A stretch of 64,000 bases of DNA. It comes from Saccopteryx bilineata (Eukaryota; Chordata; Mammalia; Chiroptera; Emballonuridae). Below, in pieces: positions 36,820 to 48,188 of the stretch (positions are counted from its first letter, which is position 1; every line of letters starts with the position of its first letter). The DNA lies in the NCBI RefSeq assembly GCF_036850765.1, contig NC_089494.1:1674001-1738000 (forward strand), given 5' to 3'. Made by a program: the position numbers and the translations under genes. The notes beneath the pieces were generated by a model, which saw only the letters and a list, made by a program, of their open reading frames with translations, was not told the origin of the DNA and searched no databases.

Positions 36820-38300
36820 GCTCAGCCCCAGGGCTCCTGCCCAAGCGGGTCCCCACAGTGTTGTGTCGTTCACGCTCGCGGCAGAGTAGGGGAGTCCCAG
36901 GTGTTCCACATCCTTGTCAGCACTGGGCTCTGCTTTGCTCTTAAGTTTTAGCCGTTCGGCATGTCCTGTGGTTCCCGTCCCCCTCCCGGTGAGGACCGAG
37001 GCTGAGCGCCTCTTCCTGCGGTGGCTGACCCCTGGGAACCTTTCTTTGTATAAGGACTTGTTCCTATCTTTGGCCCATTTTTTATTTGGGTCACCTGCCT
37101 TTTTCAGACTCGATGATTTATAGGAATTATTTACAGACCTGGGATCCTGGTCCTTAGCGTGACGTGTTCCAGACAGAGCACTTCTGCTCTTGGTGTGTTT
37201 CCACTCCGCTCTGCTCTCTGATAAACCACAGTTCTGAATTTGAGGCCGTGCAGCATACTGTTTGTTCCCTGTATGGTTAGTACCTTAAATAAGATGTAAA
37301 AGTCTATCTAAGAATCTCTGTCTACCCTGCAGATCTTTGTGTCCTGCAGGCTCAACTTTGCTGTCTTACCTTCAACATGCCTGACCCATCTCACATAGTT
37401 TTCACGATGGTGGGTCACGGTTCATTGGTTTCCATCAGGGTCTGCTCTGATCCCATTGTGTTGGCCTCACTCTGGGATAGTCTGTTCCTTGTTTTGTCTA
37501 ATCCCACACCACTGTCTAAATTACATAGGTGTTTCATAAATCTTGATATTTAGTAGTGTAAGTTCTCCAGGCCTCCCCCCCCCCCCCCAGATAGCTGTTT
37601 GGGACCCTTTGTACGTCCGTGTAAAATTTTAAATTAACTTGTAAATTTTCAAAGAAGTTCTGGTGGAATTTGATTGAGATTGCATTGACTACCAATTAAT
37701 TTGGAGAACATTGACATCTTGACCGTGTTGGCTCTTCTCGACCATGTCCATGATGTTTTCCTGTATTTATTTAGATTTTGCATTAACCCTATAATATTTC
37801 ATAGTTTAATGAATCAGTTCTTACACACCTTTTGGTAAATTTGGCCCTGGATATTTGCCAATATTTGTCATTAGTAGCATCTATTGTGTTTTCTGTGTGT
37901 TGCTGGCGTGCAGAAATACACTTGAGTTTTGTGTATTGACCTTGTACCGAGTGGTTTGTTAAGTTCACTTGGGAATTTGGATACTTATTGGTAGGTTGTT
38001 TTTAGTTTTCTGTGTGCACAGTGCACTGTCTGTGAATAAAGCAGGGTCTTCTTTTTCAACCCTTGTGCCTTTCATTTCTTTTTCTTGCCCTGTGGCCCTG
38101 GCTAGCGTCTCCAGCACACTGCTGACCGGAAGTGGTGAGGGGGGTATTCCGGCCTCATTCCTGAGTCAGGGAAGGCTCTCTGTTGCCTTTGCTGAGGACT
38201 GGTGCGCCTTCTCCGGTGTTGGGGTGCCGTCGGGTGTGTGGCATCTCTTTGCTCTCACTGAGAGCTCGCTGTTTGCCAACTAGCTTGGCAGGCCGAGGCT
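36820..38300 (-). repeat. Antisense L1 fragment (3' half)
   Basis: The + strand follows the order expected for a mammalian L1 read in antisense: 'ccacatccttgtcagcactg' near 36908, 'tttggcccattttttatttg' near 37070, 'gagattgcattgactaccaa' near 37675, 'ttgacatcttgaccgtgttg' near 37710, and 'ccctggctagcgtctccagc' near 38095. It is much diverged with many stops, so no ORF2 protein is possible. A poly-C run at about 37568-37580 interrupts it. Confidence 0.75.
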
Positions 38301-38439
38301 GTGGTAGGGAAGTGTACAGTGGACTTCGAGCCGTGGTCATTCTTGACCCATCTGACGGGATGTGAAAGATTGTGGTCAGTGAGAAAACATGTCCTCCTTG
38401 CTCTCTGCCACAGTTCTTTGTGGTCACTGAATAAGATTT

Positions 38440-39180
38440 TAAAAGGAGTGTTCTCTTAAGGATTTATAATTATAAGACTTTTACTCTTTGGAAGGTTTAT
38501 GGTTTATTCCATGAAATTAGGTCAACTAGAATTTCCAAGGGCAGCTGCCGGATGGAAGAGCCATAGGTAATCCTGGACGCAGGACCCGTGGTGGGGAAAC
38601 ATGAGCACACGCAGGAGCTGGAGTGACGCATTCGGTTTCCTCTGTTCTGTATGGAATGGAAATGAAAATAAAGAAAGCGATGTCTTTATATAAATATATG
38701 CTTAGCGTGAGAGGCTGCCTAATTAGTGGAGTGACCATGCCCTTTTTAAAGGAGCTTATGAATCAGAATTACAGATTCTTTTCTACCGCGCACCCTCCCG
38801 AATGTGGGCTTTATATTTATGTTGTAAACCAGGAAAGAATGCGGTCATATACAAGCAGCTGTGTTTGAAGTCATACCCTGTTCCACATTTACTTCATATC
38901 TATCAGAAGCTCATACGTTAGTTAGAGATGTACAGATACAGATTTCAAATGCTTTGCTCGAAGAGGTTTCTGAAAACTTAGATTTGTGAGATCTCAGGAC
39001 GGCGTGCTGTCTGGGTGCTTCCTGAGGAAAGCAATAATCTGTTGTCAGCAGAGTGTCCTCAGATGTTACATCAAGATGAGAGGAACAGTCTCACGCTTGA
39101 ATTTTATTTTATTTGAACGTTCAATTTCTAGTGTGATTGTACACTGTGACTTGCATTGGGCTGTCCAGAGACCCTCTGCC
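38440..39180. other. AT-rich unique stretch, candidate regulatory DNA
   Basis: After the L1 fragment the sequence stays AT-rich for about 700 bp and contains 'gcctaattagtgg' near 38718 and 'ctttatataaatatatgctt' near 38683. I do not recognise a transposon. No frame exceeds 81 codons. It could be a conserved non-coding element or simply unmasked old repeat. Confidence 0.3.
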
Positions 39181-39245
39181 TAGCGGGCTGTGATGGACAC
39201 GGGGGAGGGGCCTAGCGGGCTGTGATGGACATGGGGGCGGGGCGG
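39180..39245. repeat. 33-bp direct repeat x 2
   Basis: The unit 'cctagcgggctgtgatggac' plus 'a(c/t)gggggagggg' occurs twice in tandem, ending in GC-box-like 'ggggcggggcggggcg'. Confidence 0.85.
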
Positions 39246-39973
39246 GGCGTGGCCGAGCAGGCCCTCAGTGTTATCAGCAGGCTGGCCTCTCAGCTGAGGA
39301 CAGAACACTTGACTTTCACTGTGAGGTAAAGGCTACTGTGGTAGCTCTTTCTTTGTGAGGAATTTTAGTTTTCAGCTATAAAATGGTTTGTTCTTAATTT
39401 TCTCCTCTCCCACCATCTTCATTAAAATATGCAAATTCCTTATTCAGCCAGGTGTCCCCGGGCTGTTACCTGTCACTCTGCTGCTCTGCCCACAGCCCTG
39501 CGGGCCCTGAGGCCACTTGTTCTTGGATTTCTGGTCCCTTCCATGTTTGATGTGGCCCCTGACTCCTCTCCTGGAATGCCCCCACCCCCCAGGCAGCGAG
39601 CTGCGGATTCTGCAATTTCCGTTTGACCCCAGCCCCATCCGAGGTGGTCTCTGACACCACACGGTTCTCAGCACATCTTTGTCACAGGCCTTCTGTGTGT
39701 CACGCGATAGGGAAACCGCGTGCTGCTGTCACTGGCCGGCAGGGGCTGACAGTGAGAAAGTTGAAGCAGTAAATGCATAGTGTCGGTCAGTGATCCAGTA
39801 TCAGGCTCTGGGGGGAACAGCGGGTGATGGAGTGGGGGGGGTGCTGGCATCTGGGAGCTCAGGAACGGCCTCTGGGGAGACAGCATGGAGAAGAGAGGGG
39901 CGCGAGCCCGTGGCGATGAGGCCCAGTGCCAGGAGGGAGAGCACGGGACGCCCACGGCCTCCTGCTAGGCCGT

Positions 39974-40750
39974 GTCTCTGTGCCGCGCTGGGGACTTCCT
40001 GTCCCCTGCCTGTGTCCCCTCTCTGTGCCGTGCTGGGGGGCTTCGTGTCCCCCGCCTGTGTCCCCTCTCTGTGCCGCGCTGGGGGGCTTCGTGTTCCCCG
40101 CCTGTGTCCCCTCTCTGTGCCGCGCTGGGGGGCTTCGTGTCCCCCGCCTGTGTCCCCTCTCTGTGCCGCGCTGGGGGACGTCGTGTCCCCCGCCTGTGTC
40201 CCCTCTCTGTGCCGCGCTGGGGACGTCGTGTCCCCCGCCTGTGTCCCCTCTCTGTGCCGCGCTGGGGGACGTCGTGTCCCCCGCCTGTGTCCCCTCTCTG
40301 TGCCGCGCTGGGGGGCTTCGTGTCCCCCGCCTGTGTCCCCTCTCTGTGCCGCGCTGGGGGACGTCGTGTCCCCCACCTGTGTCCCCTCTCTGTGCCGCGC
40401 TGGGGGACGTCGTGTCCCCCGCCTGTGTCCCCTCTCTGTGCCGCGCTGGGGACGTCGTGTCCCCTGCCTGTGTCCCCTCTCTGTGCCGCGCTGGGGGACT
40501 TCGTGTCCCCTGCCTGTGTCCCCTCTCTGTGCCGTGTTGGGGGACGTCGTGTCCCCCGCCTGTGTCCCCTCTCTGTGCCGCGCTGGGGGACGTCGTGTCC
40601 CCCGCCTGTGTCCCCTCTCTGTGCCGCGCTGGGGACGTCGTGTCCCCCGCCTGTGTCCCCTCTCTGTGCCGCGCTGGGGACGTCGTGTCCCCCGCCTGTG
40701 TCCCCTCTCTGTGCCGTGTTGGGGGACATCGTGTCCCCCGCCTGTGTCCT
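39974..40750. repeat. 46-bp CpG-rich minisatellite, about 17 copies
   Basis: The unit reads 'ctctgtgccgcgctggggga' then 'cgtcgtgtcccccgcctgtg' then 'tcccct'. Many units contain the inverted repeat GGGGGAC / GTCCCCC around a GTCGT loop, and the palindrome GACGTC. Other units have 'ggggcttcgtg' instead. The 290-420 codon ORFs on both strands across 39.8-41.2 kb are translations of this array. Confidence 0.95.
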
Positions 40751-42007
40751 CGCAGAGCCTCTCCTGTGCATGCCACTGAAAGCTGCAGGTTCCTGCTTTG
40801 CCCAAGCCCAGGGCTCTTCCAGAGGCAGAGACTCGGCTCGCTGAGGAGATGCAGGCCAGGTGGGGTCGGCTCCCAGCCCCCCAGGCCAGCACTGTCTCCT
40901 GGCTCGGGCACTGGGGTGTCTGGGAACTCGGGCAGAGCGGCCAGGGGCAGTCCTGACCAGACGCACCAGCATGGGCCGTTCAACCTGTGGGGTCCGGTGG
41001 GGGGAGCTGGCCGCTGTCCACAGGGAGCTGCTGTTCCAGTCCGGCCGAGTGTAACTGCTGGCCGCCTGGTGTCCCCAGCTCCGGCCTCGGGGCTGGGGTC
41101 TCTGGTCCCGTGCATCTCTCTGTGGCAGTTGTCCGTCCAGTCCTGTCCCCTCCTCCGTTGGTTAGCACTTCAGTTTTCCTCTGAGGAATGACCCCATTCC
41201 TGTTGGATTCACTTTGTAGGGCTGCCAGTCAAGGTGTCCTGCTCTGGCCAAGAGGTGTGGCACCCACAGCCCAGCAGACGAGGCCGTGGGAGCAGGAGTC
41301 TGGGCCAGGCTTCCACAGGGCCGCCCACAGCTTCCGCCAGGACCCTCCCGGGCTTCCCTAGCCGCCCAGGCCCTCCTGGGAGGCCCGTGCTTGCCGGGAT
41401 GCCTGTCACTGTGGCCCCAGCAGGTACCCCTTTGTTCTCACATGCCCCCTCCCGCACCTGAGTCCGTAGCTGCTTCTAGAAAGAAGGGTTCCCAGGCTGG
41501 GCGTCGAGGTCCGCGTCGGGCGTTGGCTCCTCGGCCTCTTAGTCCATCCAGGTCCACTGTCTTCCGGGCTCTCCCGCCCCCGGCTCTCTGTGCCTTTCCC
41601 TCGGGGGCCGGGCACAGGCTGGCTCTGAGGGCCCTAACCAGAGACAGCAGGGGTGAGCAGCTCTGGGCCTCCTGGAGCTCTGCTGCGGAGGGTGGACAGC
41701 AGAGCGGAGGGCTCATCTCCCCCGGCCCTGCCGGCTTGGAGGCCCCTCTGGAGCGGGGAGGCCGTGGCTCGGTTGGCACTGTGACTTGGCCTGTCCAGAG
41801 CTGCCTCAGGCTCCTTGGACTGCCCAGACCCTGCCAGGGGCTTCTGTTCTCGTGGAGTGGGGGCCACAGTGCTCGGACAAGCCTCACTATGTAGAGCAGA
41901 GCTGGATTCTGAATACATTGTAGCAGAGATGTTCACTTCTCACTGGTCTGGCAGAGCACCGCGGAGTGAGAGGAACCTGTGTGGTGACAGGGTCTCCCTG
42001 AGAGCGC

Positions 42008-42334
42008 GTGCGGGGAGAGGCGGGGAGAGGTGGGGAGAGGCGGGGGGGGCATTGCAGGGCATGTGCGGGGAGAGGCGGGGGGCATTGCAGGGCATGTGCG
42101 GGGAGAGGCGGGGGGCATTGCAGGGCATGTGCGGGGAGAGGCGGGGGGCATTGCAGGGCATGTGCGGGGAGAGGCGGGGGGCATTGCAGGGCATGTGCGG
42201 GGAGAGGCGGGGGGGCATTGCAGGGCGTGTGCGGGGAGAGGCGGGGGGCATTGCAGGGCGTGTGCGGGGAGAGGCGGGGGGAGGCGGGGGGCATTGCATG
42301 GCGTGTGCAGGGAGAGGCGGGGGGAGGCGGGGGG
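42008..42334. repeat. 33-bp G-rich minisatellite, about 8 copies
   Basis: The unit reads 'gcattgcagggcatgtgcgg' then 'ggagaggcggggg'. The outer copies are shortened to 'ggggagaggc' blocks. The sense strand of HDAC4 is G-rich. Confidence 0.95.
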
Positions 42335-43210
42335 CACACGCAAGGGGCTGGGGGCTGCTGAGCTGGGTGAGGAGCTCAGACCATTCGTTTGCTTTGTGTG
42401 TCGGAAATTCCCATGATACAAAAGCCTTTTATTTTTATAAAGCAAGAGAAATTTACATCAAAACTCTAAAAATTTAAATCTCAAATATCAACATGAACAC
42501 TTACATTTTTTTTCCATTTAAACAAAATTTGTATTTTTTACTCTTCCCCTACTTGAAAATAAACAAGAAGTTACAACCAGCCAGGATGTGGGGCCCCCAC
42601 ACTGAAATGCAGATACTTACAGGGGACCCGAGTTCTATCACAGAGGCACCCCCCACGCTGAGGGGGGCGGAGGGAGAGAGCTGAGCTGACCACCCAGGAC
42701 ACACCGTGTTCGGACCGTGGACTAGGGGGCCGGAGGCAAAGGGTGTGGACGACCTTCTGCAGCCTGCGGGAGAATGTGTTTCCTGCGTGGGTGTGTCCGA
42801 TCTGAAACTGCTCTAGACTAGAATCGAACAAAACAGTAAATATATTGGAGGTGATAAAAACACGGGTTTCTCACTGGTGGAGAAATAGGTGAACAGCAGG
42901 AAAGAGGATGAAAAGCAGAACCAGAGGCGTCCGTGTAGACTCAAGACTCTAAATGTGCATGTTAGATGCGTGCGTCCTGCCTGCTGGGAAGGACAGATGT
43001 CGGGGACACCGGCAGGGAGGGGTGCAGCCAGCACCCAGACCTGGGTGTCTGAGCACAGTGCTCCAAAGGGGAGGGACCAGGCTCCTGAGAGACACGGCGG
43101 ATTCCAAGGCTGCCACGGGGACGTCTTGTGGGGCCAGAAGTAAAGACTTTAAAAGAAGCGGTGAGGGAGGCTCGTGAGGAAAACACAGGAGCCATCCGAA
43201 AGGGGCCCCC

Positions 43211-43450
43211 TGTGCCCCAAAGGAGCCCCCAGTGTCCCGAAGGAGCCCCCAGTGTCCAGAAAGAGCCCCCAGTGTCCCGAAGGAGCCCCCAGTGTCCCGA
43301 AGGAGCCCCCAGTGTCCAGAAAGAGCCCCCAGTGTCCTGAAGGAGCCCCCAGTGTCCAGAAAGAGCCCCCAGTGTCCCGAAGGAGCCCCCAGTGTCCAGA
43401 AAGAGCCCCCAGTGTCCAGAAAGAGCCCCCAGTGCCCCGAAGGAGCCCCC
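43211..43450. repeat. 20-bp minisatellite, 12 copies
   Basis: Exactly 12 units of the pattern 'agtgtcccgaaggagccccc', alternating irregularly with 'agtgtccagaaagagccccc'. There is no length variation. Confidence 0.95.
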
Positions 43451-43831
43451 AATGGCCAAAGCTTCAGTAACAAAATAAATAATGATAGTACTGGATTATA
43501 GCACACAGGGTGAAATGAGTGTCCGTGAGCCACACACACTGATATAAGTGAGTGATTAAATAGATGAGTGACAGCTCCAGAAAGAAATAAGGGTGGTGGG
43601 ATCCTCTGAAGTCCGGCCCTGGGCAGACACCTAGGGCACTGACGTGAGGGGGCTCTCTCCTTAACTGAGCGACAGTCAACAGTCCTATGGGTCTGTACAG
43701 ATTTGTTGATTACATCTGAATTGTCAGAAGTTATTGTGAACTTTATTGGCATAAAGTTGTTTATAATCCGTTCTTGTCCATTTAATATCCATATGATCTA
43801 TGTTAATCTCTCATTCTTGGTATTGTCTTCA

Positions 43832-44175
43832 TTTTTTTTTTTTTTTTTTTATTCAGTGAGAGGAGGGGAGGCAGACAGACTCCGGCCGCTTGTATCTTAT
43901 CCGGGATCCACCTGGCAAGCCCACTAGGGGGTGATGCTCTGTGCATCTGGGGCCCTTGTCTTAGTGCCTGAGGCAGAGCCCATGGAGCCATCCCCACCTG
44001 GGGCCACTTGCTCCAATCAAGCCATGGCTGCCGGAGGGGGGGAGAGAGAGAGAGGGATAGAGAAGGGGGAGGGGTGGAGAAGCAGATGGGCGCTTCTCCT
44101 GTGTGCCCTGACCAGGAATTGAACCTGGGACTTCCACACTCTGGGCCTATGCTCTGCCCTCAGCCAGCCTGCCGG
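43832..44175 (-). mobile_element. Bat-type SINE inserted in the L1 fragment
   Basis: It starts on the + strand with a run of about 20 T (the A-tail complement) and contains 'caagcccactagggggtgat', 'ggggccacttgctccaatca', a GA-rich tract at 44041-44063 and 'cctgaccaggaattgaacct' near the head. It is longer and of a different subfamily from the 52.5-53.2 kb copies. The L1 sequence is interrupted by it, so it is the younger insertion. Confidence 0.75.
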
Positions 44176-44400
44176 GACCTTCCTCGTTTTTTCTGATCAG
44201 TTTAGCTAGAGGTTTATCAATTTCATTGTCTCAAAGAATCTGCTTTTAGTTTCGTTGATTCTTTTTCTTTTCTATTTCATTGATTTCTTCTCTCTCTTTT
44301 TTTTTTTTTTACTTTGAGTTTATTTTCTTTTTAGTTTCTTAAGGCAACACCTGAAGTCATTGACTTTTCAGACATTCTTTTCTAATGTGGGCTCTCAGGC

Positions 44401-44805
44401 CATGGGTGTCCCTCTAGACAGGACACGGTGTGGTGACCCACGGGTGCCCCTCTAGACAGGACACGGTGTGGTGACCCACGGGTGCCCCTCTACACAGGAC
44501 ACGGTGTGGTGCCCCTCTAGACAGGACACGGTGTGGTGACCCACGGGTGCCCCTCTAGACAGGACACGGTGTGGTGACCCATGGGTGCCCCTCTAGACAG
44601 GACACGGTGTGGTGACCCACGGGTGCCCCTCTAGACAGGACACGGTGTGGTGACCCATGGGTGCCCCTCTAGACAGGACACGGTGTGGTGACCCATGGGT
44701 GCCCCTCTAGACAGGACACGGTGTGGTGACCCATGGGTGCCCCTCTAGACAGGACACAGTGTGGTGACCCATGGGTGTCCCTCTAGACAGGACACGGTGT
44801 GGTGA
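44401..44805. repeat. 38-bp minisatellite inside the L1 fragment
   Basis: The unit reads 'acccacgggtgcccctctag' then 'acaggacacggtgtggtg', with about 10.5 copies. One unit near 44490-44520 has lost part of its sequence ('ggtgtggtgcccctctag'). The flanks are L1-like on both sides. Confidence 0.95.
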
Positions 44806-46101
44806 CAGGTGGTATCTTCATTTCCCTTCCTGTCGTCATTTCACATTCTCTCTAATGTGTACTTTACTCTCTTCTCTGCCTCAGGAAACGTATTCGCTTC
44901 CAAGTATTTGGAGTTTTCCAGATACCTTTCTGTGCTGATTTCTAACTTAATTTCAGTTTAGTCAGAGAACATATTTGTGGGGCTCGACTTGAGTCCTTTA
45001 AAATTTATTGAGACTTGCTTTATGGCCCCAAAGTTGTCTATCTTGGTAAATGTTCTATGTGCTTTTAAAAAGAATGTGAAGAATGTTCATTCTGTTGTTT
45101 ATAGACTATTCTATAAGTGTCTTTCTGGTTACATTGGGCAGTAGGGTTGTCAATCTTTTCTGTTTTTACTAATTTTCTGTTTACTTGTTTTAATGATGAT
45201 TAAGAACAGGGTGTTGAAATTTCCAACTCTAACTGCAGATTTGTCCATTTCTCCTTACACTTTCATTAATGTTTTTCTTCACATAGGAAGCTCTGTCACG
45301 GGGGGCATGAATGTGTAGCGTTGTTCTGTCCTCTGGATGAACTGACTCCCATAGCATCATGAAATGGCTTTCTTTACCCCTGGTGACATCCTTCCCTTAA
45401 CACGTCCTTTTTCTGATGTGAGTAGAGCTGTTACAGCTTTCTTTTGATTAGTCTTTGCATGATATCTCTTTTCCATTTTCTGCTTTTAATGTATTTGTAT
45501 CTTCATACTTAAAACGGGATCCTTGGAGGCAGCACCCTGACTGGGCTCATGAACCTGGGAACCTATTTCACCATCTACAGGGCATGCCCTCCGAGTCGTG
45601 TGCAGTCCTGCCTCACACGACTCCTCTGGGAACTCGGGCAAAGTGGGTCTTGTTCCTTTCCCCCAAGCTCAGCACCTCTGCCCGTTAGCTGGGGTGGGAG
45701 CCGCTGTTTGACATGGGGATTGATGGAGTCGAGTCGAAAGCTACCATCTTTCTATTTGCTTCCTACTTGTCCCTTTTCATGTTCTTTCTCCTTTTTCTGC
45801 CTTCGTCTGGGTTAGTTTTTTGACTGTTATTTTTTTATTGATATGTGAACGAGAACTGAAGTGGAAGCTGTAGGATCAGTAGCTTCTGTCTCCAGGTCCT
45901 CACAGCATGCTGCCTGGTGACCTCACGCCACCCTCCACATGCAGCGTGGGGACACAGGACAGCGTGCTTCCACTGCAGTTACAGCTGAAAGTCTTAACAC
46001 TGTTCTTCATAATTGTTAGACATGGTATAAACTTCCTAATAATCCCTTCTGCTTTAAACAGTTCTCGTTTAGAGAACTTCAGTGTAAGAGACGACTTTTG
46101 T

Positions 46102-48188
46102 TCACCTGCGTGGGCCCCGGGCCCCAGGCTCTTAGCCTCTCAGTGCAAGAGCTGCGTTACCTACATGGGCCCCGGGCCCCAGGCTCTTAGCCTCTCAGTG
46201 CAGGAGCTGCGTTATCTCCGTGGGCCCCGGCCCCAGGCTCTCAGCCCCTCTGCAGGAGCTGCGTTACCTGCGTGGGCCCCGGGCCCCAGGCTCTCAGCCC
46301 CTCTGCAGGAGCTGCGTTACCTGCGTGGGCCCCGGGCCCCAGGCTCTTAGCCTCTCAGTGCAGGAGCTGCGTTACCTACATGGGCCCCGGGCCCCAGGCT
46401 CTTAGCCTCTCAGTGCAGGAGCTGCGTTACCTGCGTGGGCCCCGGGCCCCAGGCTCTCAGCCCCTCTGCAGGAGCTGCGTTACCTGCGTGGGCCCCGGGC
46501 CCCAGGCTCTCAGCCCCTCTGCAGGAGCTGCGTTACCTGTGTGGGTCCCGGGCCCCAGGCTCTTAGCCTCTCAGTGCAGGAGCTGCGTTACCTGCGTGGG
46601 CCCCGGGCCCCAGGCTCTTAGCCTCTCAGTGCAGGAGCTGCATTACCTGCATGGGCCCCGGGCCCCAGGCTCTTAGCCTCTCAGTGCAGGAGCTGCGTTA
46701 CCTGCATGGGCCCCGGGCCCCAGGCTCTTAGCCTCTCAGTGCAGGAGCTGCGTTACCTGCATGGGCCCCAGGCTCTTAGCCCCTCTGCAGGAGCTGCGTT
46801 ACCTGCATGGGCCCCGGGCCCCAGGCTCTTAGCCTCTCAGCGCAGGAGCTGCGTCACCTGCATGGGCCCCGTGCCCCAGGCTCTTAGCCTCTCAGCCTCT
46901 CAGCGCAGGAGCTGCGTTACCTGCATGGGCCCCGTGCCCCAGGCTCTTAGCCTCTCAGCTTCTCAGTGCAGGAGCTGCGTCACCTGCATGGGCCCCGGGC
47001 CCCAGGCTCTTAGCCTCTCAGTGCAGGAACTGCGTTACCTGCATGGGCCCCAGGCCCCAGGCTCTTAGCCTCTCAGCCTCTCAGCGCAGGAACTGCGTTA
47101 CCTGCATGGGCCCCGGGCCCCAGGCTCTTCGCCTCTCAGCCTCTCAGCGCAGGAGCTGCGTCACCTGCATGGGCCCCGGGCCCCAGGCTCTTAGCCTCTC
47201 AGCCTCTCAGCGCAGGAGCTGCGTCACCTGCATGGGCCCCGGGCCCCAGGCTCTTAGCCTCTCAGCCTCTCAGCCTCTCAGCGCAGGAGCTGCGTTACCT
47301 GCATGGGCTCCGGGCCCCAGGCTCTCAGCCTCTCAGTGCAGGAGCTGCGTTACCTGCGTGGGCCCCAGGCCCCAGGCTCTTAGCCTCTCAGTGCAGGAGC
47401 TGCGTCACCTGCATGGGCCCCGGGCCCCAGGCTCTTAGTCTCTCAGCGCAGGAACTGCGTTACCTGCATGGGCCCCGGGCCCCAGCCTCTCAGCCTCTCA
47501 GCGCAGGAACTGCGTTACCTGCGTGGGCCCCGGGCCCCAGGCTCTCAGCCTCTCAGTGCAGGAGCTGCGTCACCTGCATGGGCCCCGGGCCCCAGGCTCT
47601 TAGCCTCTCAGCGCAGGAACTGCGTTACCTGCATGGGCCCCGGGCCCCAGGCTCTTAGCCTCTCAGCCTCTCAGCGCAGGAGCTGCATTACCTGCATGGG
47701 CCCCGGGCCCCAGGCTCTTAGCCTCTCAGCCTCTCAGCGCAGGAGCTGCATTACCTGCATGGGCCCCGGGCCCCAGCCTCTCAGCCTCTCAGCGCAGGAA
47801 CTGCGTTACCTGCGTGGGCCCCGGGCCCCAGGCTCTCAGCCTCTCAGTGCAGGAGCTGCGTCACCTGCATGGGCCCCGGGCCCCAGGCTCTTAGCCTCTC
47901 AGCGCAGGAACTGCGTTACCTGCATGGGCCCCGGGCCCCAGGCTCTTAGCCTCTCAGCCTCTCAGCGCAGGAGCTGCATTACCTGCATGGGCCCCGGGCC
48001 CCAGGCTCTTAGCCTCTCAGTGCAGGAGCTGCGTTACCTGCATGGGCCCCAGGCTCTTAGCCTCTCAGTGCAGGAGCTGCGTTACCTGCATGGGCCCCGG
48101 GCCCCAGGCTCTTAGCCTCTCAGTCTCTCAGTGCAGGAGCTGTGTTACCTGCGTGGGCCCCGGGTCCCAGGCTCTTAGCTCCTCTATA
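46102..48188. repeat. 55-bp minisatellite, about 38 copies, with higher-order repeat
   Basis: The unit contains 'gggccccgggccccaggctc', 'ttagcctctcagtgcaggag' and 'ctgcgttacctgcat'. Some units gain one or two extra 'agcctctc' blocks. A five-unit block of 291 bp starting at 47468 is repeated almost exactly from 47759. Mock ORFs of up to 215 codons are translations of the array. Confidence 0.95.

Larger units (their letters stand above)
43690..45840 (-). repeat. Antisense L1 fragment split by a SINE and a minisatellite
   Basis: Antisense L1 ORF2-type sequence is recognisable at 43740-43830 ('ttattggcataaagttgttt'), resumes after a SINE at about 44190 ('cagtttagctagaggtttat'), and again after a tandem array at about 44900-45450 ('aagtatttggagttttccag', then 'ttggtaaatgttctatgtgc'). 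The order is collinear with L1. It is diverged with many stops. Confidence 0.7.

Noticed and set aside
39790..41191. ORFs of 290 to 421 codons on both strands
   Set aside because: They are translations of a 46-bp tandem repeat, open in several frames at once because 46 is not a multiple of three; the repeated peptides have no domain.
46102..48115. Repetitive ORFs of up to 215 codons rich in Gly, Pro, Ser and Cys
   Set aside because: They are produced by the 55-bp minisatellite; the frame changes at indels and there are no splice or start signals of a gene.
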